Positions 37,046 through 45,975 of a stretch of DNA of 64,000 bases are shown here, one piece after another. Within the stretch, counting starts at the first letter, position 1. The number at the start of each line of letters is the position of its first letter. The translations under genes and the position numbers were made by a program. Origin of the DNA: Dyella psychrodurans (GTDB lineage: Bacteria; Pseudomonadota; Gammaproteobacteria; Xanthomonadales; Rhodanobacteraceae); contig NZ_QRBF01000001.1 of assembly GCF_003363265.1 (NCBI RefSeq), positions 1,257,160 through 1,321,159 on the forward strand, written 5' to 3'. The notes beneath the pieces are model-generated. The model was not told the origin of the DNA and ran no database searches. It saw nothing but the letters and a program-made list of their open reading frames with translations.

Positions 37046-38542
37046 TCAAAGCAGTACGACATCGAACTGTTCCTGTGAGTAATGCTCCTCGGCCTGGAAG
37101 CGTATGCTTTTTGAAATGAACTCTTCCAATTCGGCCACTGCCGTGGACTCTTCCTCCAGGATGCGGCCGACCACCTTGGGACTGGCCATGACCAGCAACT
37201 TCTGCGCATTGAACTGGCGCACGGCACGGGTGATCTCGCGGAAGATCTCATAGGTGACGGTTTCGGCCGTCTTCACCGTGCCTCGCCCCATGCAGGCCGG
37301 ACACGGCTCGCACAGCTGGCGCTCCAGGCTTTCGGTGGTGCGCTTGCGCGTCATCTCCACCAACCCCAGTTGCGACATCGGGTAGACGGTGGTCTTGGCA
37401 TGATCGCGGGTCAAGCCCTTTTCGAGCATGCGGATGACTTGCCGCTTGTGCTCTTCGTCGGTCATGTCGATGAAGTCGATGATGATGATGCCGCCCAGGT
37501 TGCGCAGCCTGAGCTGGCGTGCCGCGGCCTGGGCTGCTTCGAGGTTGGTCCGGTAAACGGTCTCTTCGAGATTGCGTGTACCGAGATAGCCACCCGTGTT
37601 GACGTCGATGGTGGTCATGGCCTCGGTCTGGTCGACGATCAGGTAGCCGCCGGATTTCAGCGGCACTTCCTTGCGCAGCGCACGCTGGATTTCGTCTTCC
37701 ACGCCGTACAGGTCGAAGATCGGGCGCTCGCCGGAATAGTGTTCGACACGATCGTCCAGGCTCGGCATGAACTTGTGCACGAACTTGGCGACTTTCTCGA
37801 AGGTCTCGCGAGAGTCCACACGCACTTTCTCGATATCCTCGTTGAGCAGATCTCGTAGTGCGCGCAGCGGCAGCGAAAGTTCCTCGTAGACACGCTCGCC
37901 GACTTTGGCCTTCGCGATATTTTCCTGGACGACGCGCCACACCTTGCCCAGATAGGTGACGTCGAACGCGAGCGACTCGGCGGATTGTTCTTCCGCATTG
38001 GTGCGCACGATGTAGCCCAGCGGGTTTTCCCCGATGAGCGGGGTCAGCACATCCTTCAAACGCTGCCGCTCGGCCTCGTCCTCGATGCGCGTGGAAATAC
38101 CCAGTGTGCGGGCGTGCGGCAGCAGTACCAGGTAGCGCGAAGGGATCGACAGGTGCGTGGACAGCCGCGCGCCCTTGGTGCCGATGGGGTCTTTGACGAC
38201 CTGCACCACGATCTCCTGGCCTTCGTGCACCAGTTCGCTGATCGACGGCATGTGGCCGTTGCCGCTGGTATTCCCTCCAGCCGGCACTTCGGCGCCATCG
38301 GGCATGGGCGGTCGGACGATGTCGGAGGCGTGCAGGAACGCGGCGCGCTCCAGGCCTATGTCCACGAATACGGCCTGCATGCCGGGCATGACCCGTTGGA
38401 CCCGTCCCTTGTAGACGTTGCCGACGTACCCTCGCCGCGACGTTCGCTCGACATGCAGTTCCTGCAGCATGCCGTTCTCCACCACGCCGACTCGCGTCTC
38501 GCGTGGGGTGACATTGATCAAGATTTCTTCGCTCACCGACAT
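37046..38542 (-). CDS. rng: Ribonuclease G
   Basis: Endoribonuclease of the RNase E/G family, which trims the 16S rRNA 5' end and mRNA. The 498-residue protein has the S1 domain (RGYVGNVYKGRVQRV, then AFVDIGLERAAFLH), the DNase-I-like catalytic part (TTIDVNTGGYLG and IIIIDFIDMTDEEH with the Mg-binding Asp), and the zinc-link CEPCPACMGRG. The long RNase E tail is missing, so RNase G is meant. The ATG at 38542-38540 replaces a longer upstream reading. Its own promoter lies 20 bp upstream. Confidence 0.95.
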   Translation of the reverse strand: MSVSEEILINVTPRETRVGVVENGMLQELHVERTSRRGYVGNVYKGRVQRVMPGMQAVFVDIGLERAAFLHASDIVRPPMPDGAEVPAGGNTSGNGHMPSISELVHEGQEIVVQVVKDPIGTKGARLSTHLSIPSRYLVLLPHARTLGISTRIEDEAERQRLKDVLTPLIGENPLGYIVRTNAEEQSAESLAFDVTYLGKVWRVVQENIAKAKVGERVYEELSLPLRALRDLLNEDIEKVRVDSRETFEKVAKFVHKFMPSLDDRVEHYSGERPIFDLYGVEDEIQRALRKEVPLKSGGYLIVDQTEAMTTIDVNTGGYLGTRNLEETVYRTNLEAAQAAARQLRLRNLGGIIIIDFIDMTDEEHKRQVIRMLEKGLTRDHAKTTVYPMSQLGLVEMTRKRTTESLERQLCEPCPACMGRGTVKTAETVTYEIFREITRAVRQFNAQKLLVMASPKVVGRILEEESTAVAELEEFISKSIRFQAEEHYSQEQFDVVLL

Positions 38543-38560
38543 CCCCAATTTCAGGCAACC

Positions 38561-38590
38561 TTTATAGCGGCTGCACGCAAGGCATGTCGA
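38561..38590 (-). promoter_or_regulatory. Promoter of the rng-yhdP-tldD unit
   Basis: On the minus strand TCGACA (38590-38585, five of six bases of the consensus) and TATAAA (38566-38561) have an 18-bp spacer, just upstream of the rng ATG, leaving a short leader. Confidence 0.7.
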
Positions 38591-38723
38591 TGCGCAACGC
38601 ACAGAGCTAGCTGTACTCCCGCGTTCGGTAAAGTGAGGGCATGCTCATACCCTGGAGCCCTCCCCGGGCGATGGCTTATAGACCCCGAAACAGCGCCGGG
38701 CCCGGTTTTTCAGGTTGAGTGAG

Positions 38724-39275
38724 ATGCCACGCACACGATCGATCCTGCCCGACATCCTGCGCCCCGGACTGGGACTGGTGTTCTGCGGCACGGCCGCCGG
38801 CAAGCGCTCGGCCGCCGAGGGCGCCTATTACGCCCACCCGGGCAACCTGTTCTGGCGCGCGCTGTTCCAGTCGGGCCTGACGCCGCGCCTGCTCGCGCCG
38901 CATGAATTCCCGCTGCTGCCCGACTGGGACATCGGGCTTACCGACCTGGCCAAGCGCCATGCCGGCAACGACGACGAGCTACCCAAGGAGGCCTTCGACG
39001 TTCCGGGGCTTCTGTCCAAGATCGAACGGTACGCCCCGGGCATGCTCGCCTTCACGAGCAAAAACGCGGCGCGCGCCGTGCTGGGAAATGATGTCCACTA
39101 CGGTTTGCAGAAACAGGTATTCGGCAGTACTAAGTTGTTCGTGCTGCCGTCGCCGTCGGGTCAGGCGCGTGGCCACTGGAGTCTGGAACCATGGACGGAA
39201 CTGGCCACGTTGATGGCTCGGACGATCAGGATGCAGGAATTTTCGACGCACGATAATTCGTCGCGGTTGTCATGA
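38724..39275 (+). CDS. Mug-like mismatch-specific DNA glycosylase with an altered active-site motif
   Basis: A 183-residue member of the uracil-DNA-glycosylase superfamily, nearest the Mug/TDG branch (GTxxG, AHPGNLFWRALFQSGLTP, LPSPSGQARGHW). In E. coli Mug motif 1 is GINPG with Asn18 aligning the water; here it reads GTAAG, so the Asn is Ala. That places it in a variant subgroup seen in other proteobacteria, whose substrate range may differ. The ATG at 38724 is chosen over a TTG at 38715. It diverges from rng and stands alone; maf, the usual rng neighbour, is not seen. Confidence 0.85.
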   Translation: MPRTRSILPDILRPGLGLVFCGTAAGKRSAAEGAYYAHPGNLFWRALFQSGLTPRLLAPHEFPLLPDWDIGLTDLAKRHAGNDDELPKEAFDVPGLLSKIERYAPGMLAFTSKNAARAVLGNDVHYGLQKQVFGSTKLFVLPSPSGQARGHWSLEPWTELATLMARTIRMQEFSTHDNSSRLS

Positions 39276-39350
39276 CAGCGGACTAAGCGAAGCGCCTTGT
39301 CCTGAAACCCGCAAATACGTGCGAAAAAACGCATTGCCTCTGGCATATGG

Positions 39351-39381
39351 TTGCCGTCAGAAAAATTGTCTAGGCTACTAT
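39351..39381 (+). promoter_or_regulatory. Possible promoter of the RND operon
   Basis: TTGCCG at 39351-39356 and TACTAT at 39376-39381 have a 19-bp spacer, about 75 bp before the permease start, in an A/T-richer stretch than the surroundings. Weak spacing makes this tentative. Confidence 0.4.
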
Positions 39382-39456
39382 TTTCCCGGCAACCCCTTAT
39401 GTCAGTCCCTTTCTGCGGCGCGCTGCCCGCTCGTGGGCTGATGGAAACCATCGGTT

Positions 39457-42400
39457 ATGTGGATCGTCAAAATTGCGCTTGAGCGCCCGCTCACGTTCAT
39501 CGTTCTGGCGCTGCTGCTGCTGATCCTCGGTCCGCTAGCCATTCTGCGTACGCCGGTCGACATCTTTCCGAACATCGACATTCCCGTGGTTTCGGTGGTG
39601 TGGCAGTACACCGGCCTGCCCGCCGACGACATGAACAATCGCATCGTGACGGGCTTCGAGCGTTCGCTCACCACCACCGTCAACGACGTCGAACACACCG
39701 AAACGCAATCGCTCAACGGTGTCGGCCTGGTCAAGGTGTTCTTCCAGCCGAACGTGAAGATCGACATGGCGGTGGCGCAGGTCACCGCGATTTCGCAGAC
39801 AGTGCTGAGGTCGATGCCGCAAGGCACCACGCCGCCGCTGATCCTTGTCTACAACGCATCGACCGTACCGGTGCTGCAATTTGCGCTGTCATCGAAAGAT
39901 CTGTCGGAAACCACGATCTTCGACGACGCCAACCAGATCGTGCGCACCTTCATCACCTCCGTGCGCGGCGCCGCCACCCCCTACCCTTATGGCGGCAAGC
40001 AACGCCAGGTGGAGGTGGATATCAATCCGCAAGCGCTGCTCGCGCATCGTTTGTCGCCCAGCGATGTCGTCACCGCCATCGGCAATCAGAACCTGATTCT
40101 TCCGGCCGGCACGGAAAAGATCGGCGACACCGAATACAGCGTGAAGTTGAACGGCAGTCCGCAGCAAATCGATGAGCTGAACAACGCGCCGATTCACACC
40201 GTCAACGGCATCACCACCTACATCCGCGACGTTGCGCACGTGCACGATGGTTCGCCGCCGCAGACGAATGTGGTTCGCGTCAACGGACAGCGCGCCGTGT
40301 TGATGTCGATCCTGAAGATCGGCAACGCGTCCACGCTGGATATCGTCGATACGCTCAAAGGCATGCTGCCGGCCATCCGCGCCGCCGTGCCGCAAAATCT
40401 CGATATCCACGCGCTGTCGGATCAGTCGCTGTTCGTGCGCGCCGCGATTTCCGGAGTGATTCGCGAAGGCGTGATCGCCGCGAGCCTCACCGGCCTGATG
40501 ATCCTGCTGTTCCTGGGTTCGTGGCGCTCGACGCTGATCATCGCGATCTCGATTCCGCTGTCCATTCTCGCTTCGATCATCGCGCTGTCGGCGCTGGGCG
40601 AGACGATCAACATCATGACACTGGGCGGCCTGGCGCTGGCGGTCGGCATTCTCGTCGACGACGCGACCGTGACGATCGAGAACATCAATTCGCATCTGGA
40701 AGAAGGCAAGGAAGTCTACGACGCGATCATGGAAGGCGCGCACCAGATTGCGGTGCCAGCGTTCGTGTCGACGCTGTCGATCTGTATCGTGTTCGTGCCG
40801 ATCTTCTTCCTCGGCGGTGTGGCGAAGTATCTGTTCGCGCCGCTGGCGGAAGCCGTGGTGTTCGCGATGCTCGCTTCGTACGTGCTATCCAGAACGCTGG
40901 TGCCTACGCTGTCGTTGTACTGGCTGCAGAAGCACGATCACGAGGCACAGCCGACAGGAGCTCTCGGCCGATTCCAGCAAGGCTTCGAACGGCATTTCGA
41001 ACGGATTCGCGAAGGCTATCGTGACGCATTGGAAACAACCGAACGTCATCGCGGGCTGTTCGCGATTTTGTTCTTCGCCACCTGCATCTTGTCGGTCAGC
41101 CTGCTCGTTCCCTGGCTCGGGCGCGACTTCTTCCCTTATGTGGATGGCGGCCAGATCAAGCTGCACTTCCGCGCCCCCACCGGTTTGCGCATCGAGGAAA
41201 CGGCACGGCTCGCCGACGGCGTCGAGAGCGTGATCCGAAGCACCATTCCGAACCAGGAGCTGGCCAGCATTGTCGACACGCTCGGCATTCCCTACAGCGG
41301 CATCAACCTTTCGTACAGCAATACCGGCGTGGTTGGTACATCGGACGGCGATATCTTCGTGACGCTCAATGAAGATCACCATCCCACGGTCGATTACGTG
41401 CGCAGCCTGCGCAAACAGCTGAAGGAAAAATATCCCAGCGTGGTGTTCGCGTTCCTGCCTGCGGACATGGTGGGACAGATCCTCAATTTCGGCTCGCCCG
41501 CGCCCATCGACGTTCAAGTGTCGAGCCACGACGCGAACGCATCGGCGAAGGTTGCGCAGGAACTGTATGGCGATCTGCTGCGCGTGCCGGGGCTGGTCGA
41601 TCTGCGCATCCAGCAAGCGCTCAATCTCCCGCAGATCAACATCAACGTGGACCGCACGCGCACCAGCCTGGTCGGTTTGACCACGCAGGACGTGGCGAGC
41701 AACCTGCTCACGGCCTTGGCCGGCTCCACGCAGGTGAATCCGACATTCTGGGTCGATCCCAGAACGGGAATCAGCTACTCCGTCGCCACGCAGGCGCCGC
41801 AATACCGTATTGACACGTTGCAGGAACTGAAGAACCTGCCCATCAACAGTACCGGTTCGAGCGCAGCCACAAACAGCGCATCCAGCGGTGGCGCGTCGAG
41901 CCAGATCCTGGAGAACCTGGCCAGCTTTTCGCGCAGCACGGGCCCGGCCATCGTGACCCACTACAGCACACGCCCTACGATGGATCTGTATGGATCTGTC
42001 GACCAGACCGACCTGGGCAGCGTCGCGCGCGATGTACAACGCATCGTGGATGAACACTCCAAGCATTTGCCGCGCGACGTCAACATCGATGTCCGCGGGC
42101 AGGTGCAAACCATGCAGGCCTCCTACAGAGGCCTGCTGGGTGGGCTCGCCTTTGCGATCATTCTCGTGTACTTGCTGATCGTGGTGAATTTCCAGAGCTG
42201 GCTCGACCCGCTCATCATCGTCGCGGCGCTGCCCGCCGCGCTGGCCGGACTGGTCTGGATGTTGTTCCTCACGGGCACGCCACTCTCCGTGCCCGCTCTG
42301 ATGGGCGCGATCATGTGCATGGGCGTGGCCACGGCCAACTCGATCCTGGTGATCAGCTTCGCGCGTGAACGACTCAGCCATCACGACGATCCCGTGCGTG

Positions 42401-42642
42401 CCGCCGTCGAAGCCGGCTTTGCGCGCTTTCGCCCGGTGCTGATGACGGCCTTCGCCATGATCATCGGCATGGTGCCCATGGCATTGGGCCTTGGCGAGGG
42501 CGGCGAGCAAAACGCACCACTCGGCCGCGCGGTGATCGGCGGCCTGCTGCTGGCAACTGCGGCGACGCTCTTCTTCGTACCTACCTTCTTCAGTCTGCTG
42601 CACCGGCACCGCAGGGCGCGCCGTGGTGCGGCTGCCGCCTGA
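39457..42642 (+). CDS. RND efflux permease (HAE1-like, AcrB superfamily)
   Basis: A 1061-residue inner-membrane antiporter with the two-fold repeat of six TM segments and large periplasmic loops. The N-terminus IVKIALERPLTFIV, the FPNIDIPVVSVVWQYTG segment, and TM4 with GILVDDATVTIEN (proton-relay Asp pair) are present, plus the second-half TM10-TM11 blocks ending in FVPTFFSLLHR. Drugs, solvents or other hydrophobic compounds are likely substrates. The motif favours a proton-driven multidrug pump and not a metal pump. The adaptor gene follows by 10 bp, unusual since the adaptor generally comes first, and there is no outer membrane channel gene. Confidence 0.92.
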   Translation: MWIVKIALERPLTFIVLALLLLILGPLAILRTPVDIFPNIDIPVVSVVWQYTGLPADDMNNRIVTGFERSLTTTVNDVEHTETQSLNGVGLVKVFFQPNVKIDMAVAQVTAISQTVLRSMPQGTTPPLILVYNASTVPVLQFALSSKDLSETTIFDDANQIVRTFITSVRGAATPYPYGGKQRQVEVDINPQALLAHRLSPSDVVTAIGNQNLILPAGTEKIGDTEYSVKLNGSPQQIDELNNAPIHTVNGITTYIRDVAHVHDGSPPQTNVVRVNGQRAVLMSILKIGNASTLDIVDTLKGMLPAIRAAVPQNLDIHALSDQSLFVRAAISGVIREGVIAASLTGLMILLFLGSWRSTLIIAISIPLSILASIIALSALGETINIMTLGGLALAVGILVDDATVTIENINSHLEEGKEVYDAIMEGAHQIAVPAFVSTLSICIVFVPIFFLGGVAKYLFAPLAEAVVFAMLASYVLSRTLVPTLSLYWLQKHDHEAQPTGALGRFQQGFERHFERIREGYRDALETTERHRGLFAILFFATCILSVSLLVPWLGRDFFPYVDGGQIKLHFRAPTGLRIEETARLADGVESVIRSTIPNQELASIVDTLGIPYSGINLSYSNTGVVGTSDGDIFVTLNEDHHPTVDYVRSLRKQLKEKYPSVVFAFLPADMVGQILNFGSPAPIDVQVSSHDANASAKVAQELYGDLLRVPGLVDLRIQQALNLPQININVDRTRTSLVGLTTQDVASNLLTALAGSTQVNPTFWVDPRTGISYSVATQAPQYRIDTLQELKNLPINSTGSSAATNSASSGGASSQILENLASFSRSTGPAIVTHYSTRPTMDLYGSVDQTDLGSVARDVQRIVDEHSKHLPRDVNIDVRGQVQTMQASYRGLLGGLAFAIILVYLLIVVNFQSWLDPLIIVAALPAALAGLVWMLFLTGTPLSVPALMGAIMCMGVATANSILVISFARERLSHHDDPVRAAVEAGFARFRPVLMTAFAMIIGMVPMALGLGEGGEQNAPLGRAVIGGLLLATAATLFFVPTFFSLLHRHRRARRGAAAA

Positions 42643-42652
42643 GATTCCGAAT

Positions 42653-43843
42653 ATGTCCAGCGCACACGCTCCCGATCCTCATCGTTCCGCCCACCCATCG
42701 CATGGTGCGCGGCTCATCCTTATCGGCCTCGGCGTTGTACTGGTCGGACTGGGCGCCTTCGGCATCATCAAGCGCGTGCATGCACGCCATGAATTGACGG
42801 AAGCCACCGATCGCAATGCCATCGCCAGCGTTGCCACCCTGTCGCCCAAATCGGCACCGAACCAACAGGATCTGACGCTGCCCGGCACGGTTGCCTCCTG
42901 GCAGGATGCGCAGATTTACGCACGCACCACCGGCTACGTGGCCAAGTGGTACGTGGATATCGGTGCGAAGGTGAAGAAGGGCCAGCGACTGGCCGATCTG
43001 GACACCCCCGACGTCGACAACCAATTGCTGCAAGGCAAGGCGCAGATGCGCACCGACCAGGCGAACGAGAACTTCGCCAAGATCACTGCGGACCGCTACA
43101 ACAAGCTCGTCACCCAGGGCCTGATCGCCACACAGACAGCCGATCAATTCGAGGCGCAATACAAGGCCGACATCGCGACTGTGGAAGCGGATGGCGCCAA
43201 CGTGGCGCATCTGCAGAATCTGGAGGACTTCAAATACATCAACGCGCCCTTCGATGGCGTGATCACGCAGCGCAATCTCGATGTCGGTGCGCTGGTCGAT
43301 GCGGGGTCCACGGGCAGCAACCTGTTCGTGATCTCCGACACCAGCAAGCTTCGCGTGTACGTGGATGTACCTGAAACCTTTGCCGCGAGCGTGAGTATCG
43401 GCATGCCGGCGCAGGTGAGCCTCAACACCTACGGCGCCAAACCCATCACCGGTGCCGTGGCGCGCACCGCCGAAGCGCTCGATCCGAATACGCGAACACT
43501 GCGCACGGAAATCGACGTGGACAACGCGAGCCAGGTGCTGGTGCCCGGCGTCTACGCCAATGTCAAGCTGGGACTGTCCACAGCCACGCATGATTTCATC
43601 GTGCCTGCCAACACGTTGATGTTCCGCGGTGAAGGACTTCGCGTGGCGCTGGTCGATGCGCAGCAGCGCATTCACCTGCAGCCGGTCACTCTTGGTCGCG
43701 ATTTCGGCGGCACGGTGGAGGTGACGGAAGGCCTCAGCGACAACGATCGGATCGTGCTCAATCCGCCCGATTCGTTGTATGAGGGGCAGCAGGTGAACAT
43801 CACTGGCAACGACAAATCTGCGCAGCCCGTTTCGCCCAAATAA
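42653..43843 (+). CDS. RND efflux periplasmic adaptor (membrane fusion protein)
   Basis: A 396-residue adaptor linking the permease to a TolC-type channel. It has an N-terminal membrane anchor (LILIGLGVVLVGLGAF), a lipoyl-like half (TGYVAKWYVDIGAKVKKGQ), a short coiled-coil hairpin, the second lipoyl half (NAPFDGVITQRNLDVGALV), and the beta-barrel and membrane-proximal domains (VPGVYANVKLGL). The absence of a lipobox suggests anchoring by the TM helix. The ATG at 42653 is preferred to GTG codons overlapping the permease stop. Confidence 0.9.
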   Translation: MSSAHAPDPHRSAHPSHGARLILIGLGVVLVGLGAFGIIKRVHARHELTEATDRNAIASVATLSPKSAPNQQDLTLPGTVASWQDAQIYARTTGYVAKWYVDIGAKVKKGQRLADLDTPDVDNQLLQGKAQMRTDQANENFAKITADRYNKLVTQGLIATQTADQFEAQYKADIATVEADGANVAHLQNLEDFKYINAPFDGVITQRNLDVGALVDAGSTGSNLFVISDTSKLRVYVDVPETFAASVSIGMPAQVSLNTYGAKPITGAVARTAEALDPNTRTLRTEIDVDNASQVLVPGVYANVKLGLSTATHDFIVPANTLMFRGEGLRVALVDAQQRIHLQPVTLGRDFGGTVEVTEGLSDNDRIVLNPPDSLYEGQQVNITGNDKSAQPVSPK

Positions 43844-43845
43844 TT

Positions 43846-45132
43846 TCAGTCCATCGGCGTATGCCGATACTTGATCACATCACGCTCCTGCACTGCGGGC
43901 GCGTGGTTTGACCAGGACCGCCGGATAAAGGTGACGACGGCGGCCACTTCCGCATCGCTCAGCTGCTGCGCATAAGGCGGCATGGAATACGGACGCGGAT
44001 TGCCTGATGTAACAGGCGCAAATCCACCCAGCAGCACCGCACGTGTAGCGTTGATGCCGGTGGGTTCCAGGACCGACGAATTGCCATCCAGCGGCGGATA
44101 CACACCCGGCACGCCTTGGCCGTCGTTGCCATGGCAGCTCGCACAACGCTGCACATAGATGCTGTTGCCTTGATCGACCAGTGGCTTGCTGTCGAAGCTT
44201 GTCTTTTCGGCTATGGGCTCGGGGCGCGCGGGCAACGATTGCAAATAATCGGCGATGGCCTGCAAGTCTTCGTCGCTCAGATACTGCGTGCTGTTTGCAA
44301 CGACGTCCGCCATCGGCCCGAACGCGACACCCTTGGACGACTGACCTGTTTTGAGCAAATCGACGACGTCCTGTTTGCTCCATCCCTGCAAACCACCGTG
44401 TGCCTGCGTGCTTAGATCCGGCGCATACCAGTCCATGCCTGGAATGCGCCCCCCAGACAGCTGTGCGCCCTTCTCCACGCCGCCCCATGCGCCGCGTGGC
44501 GCATGGCACTCGTTGCAATGCCCAAGCCCCTCTACCAGATAGGCACCACGGTTCCAGGATTCCGGATGCGCCGGATCGGCTTGATAGACGCCAGGTTTGA
44601 AGTACAGCGCGCGCCACGCCGCGAGACCGGCGCGTACGTTGTAGGGAAATCTCAGGCCCAGTGGCTTGGTTTCCTCATGAATCGACGGCAAGGATTTCAG
44701 ATAGGCAAAGATCGCTATTGCATCCTCGCGCGTGATCTTGGTGAACGAGGTATAGGAAAACGCGGGATAAAGCAGTTCACCGTCGCGGCCGACCCCCGTG
44801 TGCAAGGCGCGCCAGAAGTCGTCGAAGCGCCAATGCCCGAGGCCCGTATCGGGATCGGGCGTGATGTTGGATGCCGGAATATTGCCGAATGGCGTAGGCA
44901 ACAGGCGGCCACCCGCATAAAGCTGCCCGCTTTGCGCGGTGTGACACGACGTGCAGTCGCCGGCCGTGGCGAGATAACGGCCTTTGGCGATGGTGGAGGA
45001 ATCCTTCAGCATCGCGGCGATCGCGGGATCTTCCGCTGCCGCAGATGCCGTGTTCGATCTGTGCGATTGCCACCACCACGCCGCAAGCGCCATCACGATC
45101 AGGACGACGGGAACCCATAACAGACGCTTCAT
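43846..45132 (-). CDS. Three-heme membrane-anchored cytochrome c (dehydrogenase cytochrome subunit type)
   Basis: A 428-residue cytochrome with an N-terminal membrane anchor (LLWVPVVLIVMALAAWWW) and three CXXCH heme sites, CTSCH, CNECH and CASCH, each with a following Met ligand candidate. This layout is that of the cytochrome c subunit of membrane alcohol, gluconate or aldehyde dehydrogenases, which passes electrons to quinone or an oxidase; no such dehydrogenase is beside it. The ATG at 45132-45130 has GGGAGG upstream and overlaps the stop of the two-heme cytochrome (ATGA), so they are co-translated. Confidence 0.88.
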   Translation of the reverse strand: MKRLLWVPVVLIVMALAAWWWQSHRSNTASAAAEDPAIAAMLKDSSTIAKGRYLATAGDCTSCHTAQSGQLYAGGRLLPTPFGNIPASNITPDPDTGLGHWRFDDFWRALHTGVGRDGELLYPAFSYTSFTKITREDAIAIFAYLKSLPSIHEETKPLGLRFPYNVRAGLAAWRALYFKPGVYQADPAHPESWNRGAYLVEGLGHCNECHAPRGAWGGVEKGAQLSGGRIPGMDWYAPDLSTQAHGGLQGWSKQDVVDLLKTGQSSKGVAFGPMADVVANSTQYLSDEDLQAIADYLQSLPARPEPIAEKTSFDSKPLVDQGNSIYVQRCASCHGNDGQGVPGVYPPLDGNSSVLEPTGINATRAVLLGGFAPVTSGNPRPYSMPPYAQQLSDAEVAAVVTFIRRSWSNHAPAVQERDVIKYRHTPMD

Positions 45133-45875
45133 GTGCCGCCTCCCTGGCCACCAAGCACACCGCAACTCAAAGGCGGCGTGATGGAACCGGCGGGTTGCGG
45201 ATGCGTATCCGCAGGCACGTCATGGCTGGCCAGCCACGCCGCGACAGCAGTGATGTCCGCAGGCGTAAGACGATTGGCAATCGTGGCCATGCAATCGGGT
45301 GCCGCCGAGGCGCGCGTGCCGGTTCGCCAGGAGCCAAGTTGCGAACTGATGTAGTCGTAGGGCAGACCGACCAACCCCGGTACCGAGGGCTCGGTGCCGG
45401 TCAGCGCTTTGCCATGGCACGCCTGGCACGGTGGCACCTTGAGCGCAGGATCGCCCGTGGTGACCAACTGCTGGCCGCGCCGCAGAAACGATGGTGCAAG
45501 ATCGGGAACGGGAGGGCGCTCATACGGTACCTGCTGCGCGGCGAAGTATTCGGCTATCTCGCGTATGTACTCAGGACTCAGCTGGCGCACCGTGTACTCC
45601 ATCGGTGCGTACTTCCGGAGCCCACGTTGAAAGTTCTGGATTTGCAGTGCGAGGTATCCGGCCGGCTTTCCGGCCAGACGCGGGAAAAAACCGCTGCCCG
45701 GAGAACCCTCCCCGTGCGCACCATGACAAGTCGTACAGGCGGCAATGCGTTGTTGCAGCGTATCCGGCACCGAGGGCCGATCGGCATGGGCTAGGCCGCC
45801 AACAACCATACACACCAGCGGGAGCACCCACGGCATGGCGAGGCGGCAGCACATCGGCAAGACGGTTGTCTTCAT
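45129..45875 (-). CDS. Periplasmic two-heme cytochrome c (c4-like)
   Basis: A 248-residue exported cytochrome with a signal peptide (about the first 32 residues, ending GGLAHA) and two heme sites, CTTCH and CQACH, in two similar halves, each with a later Met candidate (near APMEYTVRQLSPEYI and CMATIANRL). It resembles cytochrome c4, an electron shuttle to terminal oxidases. A Gly-rich tail follows the second domain. The stop overlaps the next gene by 4 bp. A two-heme plus three-heme pair suggests a periplasmic chain from an unlinked dehydrogenase to the oxidase. Confidence 0.88.
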   Translation of the reverse strand: MKTTVLPMCCRLAMPWVLPLVCMVVGGLAHADRPSVPDTLQQRIAACTTCHGAHGEGSPGSGFFPRLAGKPAGYLALQIQNFQRGLRKYAPMEYTVRQLSPEYIREIAEYFAAQQVPYERPPVPDLAPSFLRRGQQLVTTGDPALKVPPCQACHGKALTGTEPSVPGLVGLPYDYISSQLGSWRTGTRASAAPDCMATIANRLTPADITAVAAWLASHDVPADTHPQPAGSITPPLSCGVLGGQGGGT

Positions 45876-45975
45876 GCGCGGAGTATAGGGTGGCTTCGTG
45901 CGCCAACCGCGTCATGTGCGGTTATGCTGCGGCATCGTGCCACAACCCTTATCCGGATTCTCTTTGGAGGTCGTC

